A program made the position numbers and the translations under genes. 64,000 nucleotides of DNA from positions 1 to 64,000 of the forward strand of contig JAXMAV010000020.1 in assembly GCA_046350255.1 (NCBI GenBank). The letters run 5' to 3'. The DNA is from CALDUY01 sp046350255 (GTDB lineage Bacteria; Planctomycetota; Planctomycetia; Gemmatales; Gemmataceae). Positions 31,447 to 40,945 of the stretch are shown here, piece after piece. Position 1 is the first letter of the stretch. Each line of letters begins with the position of its first letter. The notes under the pieces were generated by a model. It was not told where the DNA came from. It ran no database searches and saw nothing but the letters and a program-made list of their open reading frames with translations.

Positions 31447-33261
31447 ATGAAATCGCGGTGGCTTTGGCTGGTGCCAGCGCTGGCACCCTTGATGGGTCTG
31501 GTTGAGTCGTCGCCGCCGGTTGCTCGCGAGGTGGCTGCCCGGGAAGCGGTGGCTACGAAGCATTGCTCGCCCATGGAGGTGGCGGTGCTTCCCTCGGGCA
31601 AGCTGGCCCTGACCGCTAACCACACCGCCGATTCCGTCTCGCTGGTGGACCTGACCGCTGGCCGCGTGCTAACCGAACTCCCCGTGGGACGCAAGCCGTC
31701 CGCCGTGGCCTGCTCGCGCGATGGCCGCCGTGCCTGCGTCAGCAACCTCTGGTCCGACACCGTCACTCTGCTCGACATCGATGGCGACCGTCTGACGGTT
31801 CGCGGCGAGGCCGCCGTGGGCCATCTGCCCCGCGGCCTGGTGTTCGCACCCGATGGCGCATCTTTCCACGTCGCTCTGTCCGGGGACGACGAAATCGCCC
31901 AGGTGGACTGGGCCACGCGCAAGGTCGTGCGGCGTCTCCCGGCAGCGCGCGAGCCGCGCCGCCTGGCCCTGACCCGCGACGGTCGCCATCTGGTTGCCAC
32001 GTGCCTGCGCTCTGCCGAGGTCCGCTGCTTCGACCTGCAGACCGGGACCCTTGCCTGGGAACGCAAGCTCAACGAGGCGTTCAACCTGCTCGGGTTGACT
32101 CTCAGCCCTGACGATAGCCGGGTCGTCACCTCCGAGGTGCATCATCGGCAGCATCCCATTGTGAAAAGCAACATCGAGCAGGGCTGGGCCCTCAACAGTC
32201 GGCTGGCGATGCTGACGATGAAACCGGATCGAAATCGGCCTTATTCTCAGATTGCCATGGACATCCGCAACCGCGCTGTGGGCGACCCCAGTGCCGTGGC
32301 CTTCAATGGTAAGGGCGACTTTCTCGCCGTCGCCGCTGCCGGAACGCAGGAGGTCATCTTCATTCGGTGTGACGCCATCACCTGGGTGGGGGGCGAACCG
32401 GGCGACTTCCTCGACAGTCATCTCGACCAGGAGGAACGCTTCCGTCGCGTCACCGTCGGAGGCCGTCCCCTGGGCGTTCAGTTCCTGCCCGATTCGAACC
32501 GTGTGGTGGTGGCCAACTATCTGCTCGACGCAGTCCAGGTGGTCGATGCCGCCACCGGCAAGATCGAGAAGACCATCGCCCTGGGTGGTCCCGAGAAGCC
32601 TTCCCTGGCTCGTCGAGGCGAGGCAATCTTCTATGATGCCAAACGCTCGCATCATCACTGGTTCAGCTGCCATACCTGCCACACCGATGGGCACACCAAC
32701 GGTCGCACCTTCGATACCATGAACGATGATTCGACCAACACACCCAAGATGACGCCGACCCTGCGCGGCGTGACCCGGACCGCCCCCTACACCTGGCACG
32801 GTTGGCAGGAGAAGCTCGACGCGGCTGTCGAGAAGTCGTTGACCGAGACGCTCTGGGGGCCTGATCCTCGCGCCGAGGATGTCCAGGCGGTGGTGGCGTT
32901 CCTGGCTACCCTCGATCATCCGCCCAACCCGCGCGTCCGGGGCGGACAGCGCAGCGAGGCCGCCCAGCGTGGCCGTGAGCTGTTTGTGGGCAAGGCCCGC
33001 TGCTCGCGCTGCCATCAGGGCGAGGACTTCACCTCGAAATCGAACTACGACGTCAAGCTGCCTCCTGATGGCAGCCCGTTCGACAAGTGGAATCCTCCCT
33101 CGTTGCGGGGTGTCTACGATCGCGGTCCTTACCTGCACGATGGCAGTGCCGACACCCTCGACGAGGTGCTGCGGTTACCGCACGCCCCGGAAAAGCTGGG
33201 CGGCAAGGCGCTCACTCCGCAGGAACGACGCGACCTGGTTGAGTTCCTCAGGAGTCTCTGA
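31447..33261 (+). CDS. Exported beta-propeller/cytochrome c peroxidase-like protein
   Basis: This is 604 residues from the ATG at 31447, with a signal peptide. Residues about 40-395 form a YVTN/NHL-like beta-propeller (repeats such as GRKPSAVACSRDGRRACVSN and PLGVQFLPDSNRVVVANYLL). The C-terminal 200 residues carry two haem c sites: CHTCH at about 408-413 within HHWFSCHTCHTDGHTNG, and CSRCH near 519 in VGKARCSRCHQGEDF. This is the MauG/cytochrome c peroxidase-like module and is periplasmic. The next gene (DUF1501) starts 1 bp past the stop, so they are coupled. Confidence 0.9.
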   Translation: MKSRWLWLVPALAPLMGLVESSPPVAREVAAREAVATKHCSPMEVAVLPSGKLALTANHTADSVSLVDLTAGRVLTELPVGRKPSAVACSRDGRRACVSNLWSDTVTLLDIDGDRLTVRGEAAVGHLPRGLVFAPDGASFHVALSGDDEIAQVDWATRKVVRRLPAAREPRRLALTRDGRHLVATCLRSAEVRCFDLQTGTLAWERKLNEAFNLLGLTLSPDDSRVVTSEVHHRQHPIVKSNIEQGWALNSRLAMLTMKPDRNRPYSQIAMDIRNRAVGDPSAVAFNGKGDFLAVAAAGTQEVIFIRCDAITWVGGEPGDFLDSHLDQEERFRRVTVGGRPLGVQFLPDSNRVVVANYLLDAVQVVDAATGKIEKTIALGGPEKPSLARRGEAIFYDAKRSHHHWFSCHTCHTDGHTNGRTFDTMNDDSTNTPKMTPTLRGVTRTAPYTWHGWQEKLDAAVEKSLTETLWGPDPRAEDVQAVVAFLATLDHPPNPRVRGGQRSEAAQRGRELFVGKARCSRCHQGEDFTSKSNYDVKLPPDGSPFDKWNPPSLRGVYDRGPYLHDGSADTLDEVLRLPHAPEKLGGKALTPQERRDLVEFLRSL

Positions 33262-33262
33262 G

Positions 33263-34615
33263 ATGCCCCCGCAGATGCTGTCGCGGCGCGAGGTGCTTCA
33301 GGTGGGCATGCTGCCTGCGTTGGGGCTGGGCCTCCCCACACTCCTGGCGGGTGAGGCTCGCGCATCCTCGCCGCCGCGCTCGTGCATCTTCATCTTCCAG
33401 TATGGCGGGCTGAGTCAGCTCGACTCGTGGGATCCCAAGCCGGATGGCCCCTCGGAGATTCGGGGGCCCTATCGTCCGGTGGCGACCTCGGTGCCCGGCT
33501 TCCGCGTCGGCGAGCTGATGCCCCGACTGGCTCGCCAGGCGCATCGCTACGCCGTCCTCCGCTCGATGAGCCATCGCGTGCCGATTCACGACGTGGCCAA
33601 CCGGATGCTCCTGGCGGGGAAGTCGCTCCCTGCGCTGAACGCGCCGTCGTTTGGTGCCATCGTCTCGAAGTTACGCCCCTCTCCGGTGGGCATTCCGTCG
33701 CACGTCTGGCTGCAAAAGTTCGGCGGCGGTGCCATGCCTCCCGAGCCGACCTACACCACGGGAGGCCTGCTCGGCAATGCCTATGCTCCCCTGGTGCTGG
33801 GGACCACCCATGACGACCACCCGGCTCATCCCGAGTTTCGCGTCCGCGCCTTCGACCAGGCGGCCGGGCTGACCACCGAGCGCATGCACCAGCGCCTGCA
33901 GGTGCTCGATCAACTCGAGGGCACGTCTTCGGGCGCGGGGCCGTCGCTGGGACGCTTCCGGGAGCGCGCCTTCGAGTTATTGACCACCTCGAACGCCCGC
34001 CGCGCCTTTGACATCTCCCGGGAGCCGGTCAAGCTCCGCGAGCGCTACGGCATGCACCCGCTGGGACAGAACCTGCTGCTGGCCCGGCGTCTCATCGAGG
34101 CGGGTGTGCGCCTGGTCAGCTGCGTGGCCTGGTGCGGTCTGGCGCCAGGCGACAAGTTCCTCAGCCTCGAGACGTGGGACATGCACGGCAACGCTGGCAT
34201 CGACATCTTCGGCAAGGGCTGGAACGGCCTGGGCTGGGCGCTGCCCTGCTGCGATCAGGCAGTTTCCGCGCTGCTGGAAGATCTCGACGTGCGCGGCCTG
34301 CTCGACTCGACGCTGGTGGTGCTGGTCGGCGAGTTCGGTCGCACCCCGCGCATCAGCCGGGGAGGGTCGGCCATTGGTCGCGATCACTGGCCCAACGCCT
34401 ACTCGGCGATGCTGGCGGGTGCCGGGGTCCGAGGTGGCGCGGTCTACGGCGCCAGCGACTCGCAGGCTGCCTACGTCAAGGACAACCCGGTTTCTCCCGA
34501 GGATTTCACGGCGACCCTCCTCCACGCCCTGGGGATCGAGCCGGGAACCCCCATCAGCCCAGATGGGTTCACACTGCGCGCCAGCGCGGGCCAGCCGGTC
34601 CGCGACCTGTTCTGA
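33263..34615 (+). CDS. DUF1501 family exported protein
   Basis: This is 450 residues from the ATG at 33263. The N-terminus has a Tat-type signal (LSRREVLQVGMLPALGLG). The body follows the DUF1501 pattern: CIFIFQYGGLSQLDSWDPKP, GEFGRTPRISRGGSAIGRDH with the arginine/histidine stretch, and WPNAYSAMLAGAGVRGGAVY. It resembles the alkaline-phosphatase/sulfatase fold and is one of the most abundant planctomycete families, often paired with DUF1549/DUF1553 cytochromes. Here its partner is a propeller-cytochrome, translationally coupled. Confidence 0.95.
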   Translation: MPPQMLSRREVLQVGMLPALGLGLPTLLAGEARASSPPRSCIFIFQYGGLSQLDSWDPKPDGPSEIRGPYRPVATSVPGFRVGELMPRLARQAHRYAVLRSMSHRVPIHDVANRMLLAGKSLPALNAPSFGAIVSKLRPSPVGIPSHVWLQKFGGGAMPPEPTYTTGGLLGNAYAPLVLGTTHDDHPAHPEFRVRAFDQAAGLTTERMHQRLQVLDQLEGTSSGAGPSLGRFRERAFELLTTSNARRAFDISREPVKLRERYGMHPLGQNLLLARRLIEAGVRLVSCVAWCGLAPGDKFLSLETWDMHGNAGIDIFGKGWNGLGWALPCCDQAVSALLEDLDVRGLLDSTLVVLVGEFGRTPRISRGGSAIGRDHWPNAYSAMLAGAGVRGGAVYGASDSQAAYVKDNPVSPEDFTATLLHALGIEPGTPISPDGFTLRASAGQPVRDLF

Positions 34616-34651
34616 GCGTCGCCCTCTTTCTGCACTGTTCGAGAGTTGATC

Positions 34652-35707
34652 ATGGCACGTCGAAAAACGCCCAAGCCCATCCCCCAACAGCCGATTCCAC
34701 CGCTGCTTCGCGACCGGGTCCGCCCGCCGCTCGCCGTGGTGCTGGGTTCTCCTGCCGAGGTGGCCCACGTCCTTGGCGCCCTGAAAGGCATCGAAGCCAC
34801 CTGTTATCAGATGGATCTCTACCAGGGGGGCCGAGTGCGCGCAGCCCTGGAAGAGGCCGGCCTCTCCGCCCGGGTCGAGGTGCTGCCCGATCTGTGGGAC
34901 CTGCCCGCCGACTTCCAGACGGCGCTGTACCTGCCGGCCCGGGGTGGCGAGCGCGAGCTGAAGATCGACATGGTCGATCAGGCCTACCACATTTTGCAGC
35001 CCCACGGTCTCTTCTTCGTGTGGTCGCCCTACGACAGCGAGGCCTTCTTCCCCACGCTGCTCAAGAAGATCTTCGGCAAGATCCACACGCCGCCGCATCA
35101 GCCCGGGGCCGATGTCACCAGCCTGTTGTGGAGCACCCGCGAGGGAGAGCGGCCGCGACGTCGGCACGAGGTCATCTTCCAGGTCAAGATTGGCGACGGG
35201 CCCTCCTGCCGGTTTTTGTCCCGGCCGGGCACCTTCTCCTACGGGCACTTCGACAACGGTGCCCGTGCCCTGTGCGAGATCATGGAGATCGAACCGGGCG
35301 ACCGCGTCCTCGACCTGGGGTGCGGCGTGGGCACCAACGGAGTGTTCGCGTCGCAGCGGGCCGGCGAGCAAGGCTACATCGCCTTCGTCGATAGCAATGT
35401 CCGGGCCTGCGCCCTGGCCGAGCAAAACGCGCGGAGCAACGGGGTGACCCGGTTCGATGTCTTTCCCAGCAGCACCGTTGAGGGGCCGCAGATCGACAGC
35501 TTCGACGTGGTCATCGCCAATCCGCCGTATTACGCGGGGGGATCGATCGCCGAGCTATTCATCCGCCGGGCGCGCGAGATGCTGACGCCGCAGGGGAAGT
35601 TCTTCCTCGTCACCAAGCAGCCGCAGGACCTGGCCGACGTGCTGCTCGAGTCGTTCGAGGAGGGCGACGTGGTCGAGAACCGCGGCTACTCCATCATGTG
35701 CGTCTAG
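34652..35707 (+). CDS. RsmC/RlmG-like class I methyltransferase
   Basis: This is 351 residues from the ATG at 34652. Two tandem Rossmann-like parts are seen, as in RsmC: an N-terminal pseudo-domain (ALYLPARGGERELKIDMVDQ) and a C-terminal catalytic one with LDLGCGVGTNGVFASQ (SAM motif I), FVDSN (acidic motif II) and IANPPYYAG (the NPPY base-flipping motif of N-methyltransferases). The likely target is a guanine or adenine in rRNA. The gene converges with the TolC-like gene, their stop ends overlapping by 4 bp. Confidence 0.88.
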   Translation: MARRKTPKPIPQQPIPPLLRDRVRPPLAVVLGSPAEVAHVLGALKGIEATCYQMDLYQGGRVRAALEEAGLSARVEVLPDLWDLPADFQTALYLPARGGERELKIDMVDQAYHILQPHGLFFVWSPYDSEAFFPTLLKKIFGKIHTPPHQPGADVTSLLWSTREGERPRRRHEVIFQVKIGDGPSCRFLSRPGTFSYGHFDNGARALCEIMEIEPGDRVLDLGCGVGTNGVFASQRAGEQGYIAFVDSNVRACALAEQNARSNGVTRFDVFPSSTVEGPQIDSFDVVIANPPYYAGGSIAELFIRRAREMLTPQGKFFLVTKQPQDLADVLLESFEEGDVVENRGYSIMCV

Positions 35708-37428
35708 GGGCCGACCGGTGCCATCTGCGGATACGGACGCTGCGGGTTGACCGGAACGATCGGTCCGGCGGGCCGTTCGCAGGCCAGTAGCTGGGCGGGG
35801 TAGCCCAGGGCGCGGTAGAGGCGGAACTGCGATCGGTTGTAGTCAGCGATGGTGAGGAAGTAGTTGTTGTAGGCGGTCTGCAGCGCCTGCAACGACTGCA
35901 CCACCTCCTGTGGCCGAATGACCAGCTGCAGGATGTCGCCGAAGCGAACGGTCTCACCCAGGCCGCGCAGGTTGCCCTCGAAGGACGCCTGGGCCTTCTG
36001 CAAACCAACGGCCGCTTCTTCCATGCGGATCGCCGCACCTTCGATCTCGGCATGCGCCTGGGCGACCTCGGCGGCTACCAGGTCCTGCACACGGAAGAGA
36101 TCGATGAGAGCCAGCTGATTCTGGGCGTCGCGTTCGCGGATGCGGGCACGGTTACCCAGCCCAAGGTTCTGCGCCTGCCAGACCACCTGCAAGGCCACGT
36201 CGCCTCGGCCAGCCCACTCGTTGGGGGCGCCTCGACCCGTGGCATAGGCGCCGCCATTGAAGTAAAACTCGGGGGTGCCGTTGCCGGTCAGTAGAATGCT
36301 GGGAATCAGAGGCCGTAGTTTTTCCTGGCGAAGACGTTCGAGTGTGGCCTGGACCAGCGACTGTTGCGAGGCCAATTCGGGGCGGGATAGCAACCCAATC
36401 GGGATAAGGGTATCCACCGATTGCCGGGGCGAGATCAGCGTGACCTGCAGGTGCGGCGGCTCCAGCGGAAAGACCACGGCTCCTGGATCGAGGCGCAGTA
36501 GCCGGGTCAGCGTAGCGCTGAGGGACTTCCAATCCTGCTGAGCCAGAGTCACGGCCTGCTCGGCCTCGGCCAACTGGGCGCGAGCCCGGTCGATTTCGAG
36601 TGGAGGCGTCAGATTCTTGGCCAGCTTCTCCACGCGGCGAACCACGTCCCGGTTTTTCGCCAGCACATCGAGCGAACCGGCCATGCGGCCGCGTGCTTGC
36701 TGGACGTTGAAGTAGGCCTCGGCCACGTCGAGCAGGACATCGTTCCGCGATGCCTGGACATCGAACTCCCGGGCACGCAGCACCTGGCGAGCCGCCAGTG
36801 GTTCGAAGATGGCGTCCGTCAGTGCGAAGACGGACGTGGCCCCGGCACCGATGAGCATCTCGGTACGACCGTTCACGGCAAGATCGCCGTTGATGACCCG
36901 CTGGGCGCCGCCGGCGTGGGTATACACGTACGTGCCAAGGTTGAGGTTGGGTAGCCACAACACGTTGGCGCGTTCCAGCTGGGCGGCAGCTTCCTGCACC
37001 CGGGCCTGTGCCGACGCGATGATCAGTGGGCGGGCATCGGCCAGCTTCAGGGCCGTGGCCAAGTTGATCGCCAGGGGACGATCACGCTGGGGCGTGGCGG
37101 GGAGTTCGGGTCGCTTGACCGAACGTCCCTCGGTCAAGATGGGCCCTTCCAGAACGGGGGTTCCCTCGGGAAGTGGCGCCAGCGGCATTCCCGGTGGGTC
37201 CACCTGTCTCGGCGGTGGCAAGGTGGGTTCAGCGTCCTTTTTTTTCGGATCGCGTTTCGGGTCGTTGGCGTCGTTGGCGTTGGCGTCGTTGGTGTTGGCC
37301 GGCTTTTTGTCCAGGTAGTTCACCAGGGGAAGCAATGTGGGCAGGGGGGGCAGAGAAGTCTGTCCCATGGCCCACAAGCCTGCCAGGGTGGCACAGGAAA
37401 TCAGGCTGAGCCGCTTTGCCCCCGCCAT
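35704..37428 (-). CDS. TolC family outer-membrane efflux protein
   Basis: This 574-residue protein has an N-terminal signal and then a low-complexity linker of repeated Asn-Asp-Ala and Lys-Lys-Asp units (about 45-70). The TolC fold repeats follow: INLATALKLADARPLIIASA with ARVQEAAAQLERANVLWLPN, and the second half from VATLERLRQEKLRP through LALIDLFRVQDLVAAEVAQA to LTIADYNRSQFRLYRALG. It forms the outer-membrane channel of a tripartite pump. It is divergent from the adjacent RND gene by 142 bp. Confidence 0.9.
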   Translation of the reverse strand: MAGAKRLSLISCATLAGLWAMGQTSLPPLPTLLPLVNYLDKKPANTNDANANDANDPKRDPKKKDAEPTLPPPRQVDPPGMPLAPLPEGTPVLEGPILTEGRSVKRPELPATPQRDRPLAINLATALKLADARPLIIASAQARVQEAAAQLERANVLWLPNLNLGTYVYTHAGGAQRVINGDLAVNGRTEMLIGAGATSVFALTDAIFEPLAARQVLRAREFDVQASRNDVLLDVAEAYFNVQQARGRMAGSLDVLAKNRDVVRRVEKLAKNLTPPLEIDRARAQLAEAEQAVTLAQQDWKSLSATLTRLLRLDPGAVVFPLEPPHLQVTLISPRQSVDTLIPIGLLSRPELASQQSLVQATLERLRQEKLRPLIPSILLTGNGTPEFYFNGGAYATGRGAPNEWAGRGDVALQVVWQAQNLGLGNRARIRERDAQNQLALIDLFRVQDLVAAEVAQAHAEIEGAAIRMEEAAVGLQKAQASFEGNLRGLGETVRFGDILQLVIRPQEVVQSLQALQTAYNNYFLTIADYNRSQFRLYRALGYPAQLLACERPAGPIVPVNPQRPYPQMAPVGP

Positions 37429-37570
37429 GTGGCTCTCCTCCTTTGCCTGCCCACATTACCCGGGTGACATGCCCCCCTCGTTCGTCGAGAAGGCCCACCC
37501 CCCCTATAATCGACGCTTGACCTTGTTTGGTTGACCGATTTTGCAGGCCGCAACGACTGGGAGAGGTATT

Positions 37571-40500
37571 GTGAATCCCATTGTCTTTGCCATGCGCAAC
37601 CCGATCACGATGATGATGCTCGTGGTGGGGTTGATCGCAGGGGGCGCGCTGGCGATGACTCGCATGCGCGTCGATATCTTCCCGTCCATCAATCTTCCCC
37701 GGGTCTACGTCTTCCTCCAGTACGGGGGCATGTCGCCCTCGCAGATGGAAGGCCTGATCGTGAATCAATTCGAGCTGATCTTCCAGTATGTCGATGGCAT
37801 CAAGGAGATCCGTTCCTCTTCAATTCAGCAGGTGGCCCTGCTCGAACTGTCGTTCTACCCGGAAACCGACATGGCCTCGGCCCAGGCGTCGGTGGTCGCC
37901 ATGGCCACCCGGGCCATGGCGCGCATGCCACCCGGGACGCTGCCGCCGATGATTTTGCGCATGGATGCTGGCAGCGTGCCGGTGGGCTACCTGGTGCTGC
38001 GCAGCAAGACCACCCCACTGGGGGAAGTGGCCGACGTGGCCCAGAACATCATCCGGCCGCTGGTACAGTCGCTGGTACCGGGCACGGTGGCCGTGTCGCC
38101 CTTCGGCCCCAATCAGCGCTCCATTCTCATCAACGTCGATCCCGACAAGCTCCGGGCTTACAACCTTACGCCGCAGGATGTCGTCGATGCCCTGATGAAC
38201 GGCAACGTGATCGTGCCGGCGGGCAACCTCTACGTCCGCGATCGCATGCCGATGGTGCCCAGTAACGCCTTGGTAAACGACATTCAGGAGATGGGCAAGA
38301 TCCCCCTGCGGGTAGGACAGAATGTCTACATCCGCGATGTGGGCACCATTCAGGACAGTACCGACGTCAACTACGGCTACGCTCTGGTCAACGGGAAGAA
38401 GTCGGTCTACCTGCCCATTGTGAAGAAGGATACGGCCTCGACGTTGACCGTGGTGGCCGACCTGAAGCGCTCGCTTCCCACGCTGCGTGATTCGCTCCCT
38501 GAAGATGTCGAGGTGGAATTCGCCTTCGACGAGTCGCCCACCGTGGTGGCGGCTATTCGCAGCGTGGCGACCGAAGGAGCCATCGGCGCGGGGCTTACCG
38601 GCCTGATGATCCTGCTGTTTCTCCGCGATCTGCGCAGCGTGGTGGTGGTGGTCTGCAACATTCCGCTGGCCCTGCTGGGGTCGCTCTTCGGGCTGTATCT
38701 CACCGGCAACACCATCAACATCATGACGCTGGGTGGCCTGGCGCTGGCCATCGGCATCCTTGTCGATGAGGCGACGGTCGAAATCGAGAACGTGCATTCG
38801 CAGATGGCCAAACGGCCTCATCTTGCTCGCGCGGTGCTGGCTGGGAACAACATCACCGCCGTGCCGCGCCTTCTGGCACTGCTGTGCATCCTCTCGGTGT
38901 TCATCCCAGCGTTCATCATGCGCGATCCGCTGCGCTCGCTGTTCATGCCGCTGAGCCTGGCGGTCGGCTTCGCCATGATCTCCTCGTACATCCTGTCCAG
39001 CACGTTTGTCCCGATCATGTGCGTCTGGTTGCTGAAGCATCACCACCACGGGGACGAACCGCAGCGACCGGGGTTGTTCGACCGTTTTCAGGCCGTGTTC
39101 CACCGTGTGGTCACCCTGACGATTGCCATTCGCTGGGTGGTCGTGCCGATCTATTTCGTGGTGTGCGGGCTGCTGTTGTGGCAGGTCGGCACCCGGGTCG
39201 GCCGCGAACTCTTTCCCCAGGTGGATGCCGGCGAGTTCGTGATGCGCTACCGTCCGCCCCCGGGGAGCAACTTCGAGATCTCGCGCCAGTTGGGCGTCAA
39301 GATCCTCGAGGCGATCCAGGAGGAGGTGCCCGACGGCGTCAAGCTATCGATCGGCTATGCAGGGCAGATCGCGCCGAATTACGGCATGAACAACCTCATT
39401 CTGTTCATGCGTGGGCCGGATGACGGCTGGCTCCGCGTCGCCCTGCGCGAGGGGACAGGGGTGGCCCTTGCCGACCTGCGCGAACGGCTTCGCAACGAGC
39501 TTCCCAAACGGATCGCCCCATGGCTGGAGCAGTTGCTGATCAAGGAAGGAGTGCCGCCCCAGATCGCCAAGACGCGCTCGACACAGTGTCTCTTCGGCTT
39601 CGAGCCAGGCGACATCGTCAGCGAGGTCATGAGCTTCGGCTCGCCCACGCCGATCGAGGTGGTGGTGTCTGGACCGCGCATGGGTGACACCCGGATGCAC
39701 GCCACGCGGCTGCGCGAGGCGCTCACGCAGATTCCCGGCCTGCGCGACGTACAGTTTCACCAGTCGCTCGAGTACCCCACCGTCGAGGTCAACATCGACC
39801 GCGAGAAGGCCGGCCTCTCGGGGGTGACCGTCAAGCAGGTGGGTGACGGAGTGCTCGTGGCTACCTCCTCCAGCCGGTTCGTCGCGCTGAACTACTGGCA
39901 GAACCCCAAGACCGGCTTCGACTACCAGGTCGAGGTGCTGGTGCCGACGCAGCGCATGACCACCCCCTTGCAGGTGGAGACGCTGCCCATCGATTTGGTC
40001 AACTCGCGGCTGAACTTGATGGTCCGCGACGTGGCGCGCGTGCGCGAGGGCAGCATGCCTGGCCAGATCGACCGGCTGGCCTCGCAGCGCTATGTCAGCA
40101 TCACCGCCAATGTCGAGGGGGTGGACCTGGGGCGTGCGGCCCAGCAAATTCAAAAGGCCATCGCAGCCGTGGGTGAGCCGCCTCGTGGGGTGCGCGTCTT
40201 TCTGCGTGGGCAGCTTTCTCCGATGAACGAGATGTTCGAGTCGCTGGCCATCGGCCTGGGCGTGGCGGTCTTTGTCATCCTGGTCATGCTCACCGCCTAC
40301 TTCCAGTCGCCCCGCCTGGCTCTGGTGTCGATCGGCAGCGTGCCCGGCGTGCTGTCCGGCGTGGCGGTCATGCTCTACCTGACCAACACCACCCTGAACA
40401 TCGAGTCGTTCATGGGGGCGATCATGTGCATCGGCGTGTCGGTGTCGAACTCGGTCATGATGGTCACCTTCATCGCCCAGCACTGGCATTCCGGCATGGA

Positions 40501-40852
40501 GGGCAAGGCGGCAGCGATTCACGGGGCGGCCGAGCGCCTGCGGCCGATCCTCATGACGGCCACGGCCATGATCGTTGGTACGATTCCCATGGCGCTGGCC
40601 CTGGAGGAAGGCAGCCAGATGCAGGCTCCGCTGGGACGGGCTGTCATCGGCGGGTTGATCATGTCCACCCTGGCCACACTCCTGGTGGTGCCCAGCATCT
40701 TCGCGCTCCTGATCGGCGGCACAAAGCATCGCAGCCCCTCGCTGTTCCCCGAGGATCCCGACAGCCGGCATTTCGATCCGCCGGGCCACCATCATACCTC
40801 GGACGAGCATCCGGGCGAGCACCCGGCTCAGCCCGCGCCGCACGGGGCCTGA
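37571..40852 (+). CDS. RND efflux pump, inner-membrane permease (AcrB/CusA type)
   Basis: This is 1093 residues from a GTG at 37571 with GAGAGGT upstream. It is a twelve-helix RND transporter with helix 1 (VFAMRNPITMMMLVVGLIAG), periplasmic porter domains, and the proton-relay helix 4 in GILVDEATVEIENVHS (Asp-Glu in place of the usual Asp-Asp). Helices 7-12 end with LGRAVIGGLIMSTLATLLVV. The C-terminus is a histidine/proline-rich tail (DPPGHHHTSDEHPGEHP) that could bind metal. Its adaptor follows 93 bp later, and the TolC partner is divergent. Histidine-rich tail and Asp-Glu make a metal efflux role possible but unproven. Confidence 0.92.
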   Translation: MNPIVFAMRNPITMMMLVVGLIAGGALAMTRMRVDIFPSINLPRVYVFLQYGGMSPSQMEGLIVNQFELIFQYVDGIKEIRSSSIQQVALLELSFYPETDMASAQASVVAMATRAMARMPPGTLPPMILRMDAGSVPVGYLVLRSKTTPLGEVADVAQNIIRPLVQSLVPGTVAVSPFGPNQRSILINVDPDKLRAYNLTPQDVVDALMNGNVIVPAGNLYVRDRMPMVPSNALVNDIQEMGKIPLRVGQNVYIRDVGTIQDSTDVNYGYALVNGKKSVYLPIVKKDTASTLTVVADLKRSLPTLRDSLPEDVEVEFAFDESPTVVAAIRSVATEGAIGAGLTGLMILLFLRDLRSVVVVVCNIPLALLGSLFGLYLTGNTINIMTLGGLALAIGILVDEATVEIENVHSQMAKRPHLARAVLAGNNITAVPRLLALLCILSVFIPAFIMRDPLRSLFMPLSLAVGFAMISSYILSSTFVPIMCVWLLKHHHHGDEPQRPGLFDRFQAVFHRVVTLTIAIRWVVVPIYFVVCGLLLWQVGTRVGRELFPQVDAGEFVMRYRPPPGSNFEISRQLGVKILEAIQEEVPDGVKLSIGYAGQIAPNYGMNNLILFMRGPDDGWLRVALREGTGVALADLRERLRNELPKRIAPWLEQLLIKEGVPPQIAKTRSTQCLFGFEPGDIVSEVMSFGSPTPIEVVVSGPRMGDTRMHATRLREALTQIPGLRDVQFHQSLEYPTVEVNIDREKAGLSGVTVKQVGDGVLVATSSSRFVALNYWQNPKTGFDYQVEVLVPTQRMTTPLQVETLPIDLVNSRLNLMVRDVARVREGSMPGQIDRLASQRYVSITANVEGVDLGRAAQQIQKAIAAVGEPPRGVRVFLRGQLSPMNEMFESLAIGLGVAVFVILVMLTAYFQSPRLALVSIGSVPGVLSGVAVMLYLTNTTLNIESFMGAIMCIGVSVSNSVMMVTFIAQHWHSGMEGKAAAIHGAAERLRPILMTATAMIVGTIPMALALEEGSQMQAPLGRAVIGGLIMSTLATLLVVPSIFALLIGGTKHRSPSLFPEDPDSRHFDPPGHHHTSDEHPGEHPAQPAPHGA

Positions 40853-40945
40853 ACGGACGGGCCGGCGCGAATGCTGCTTCGCCTCGGCCAGGTTCCGTGG
40901 TACAACTAGGAAGAGCTCATCGGACGTCGTGGGAGTGCTTCAACC

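Noticed and set aside
37261..37310. Short GTTGGC/GTCGTT repeat resembling a microsatellite
   Set aside because: It lies in frame inside the TolC-like gene and encodes an Asn-Asp-Ala linker, a normal low-complexity spacer.
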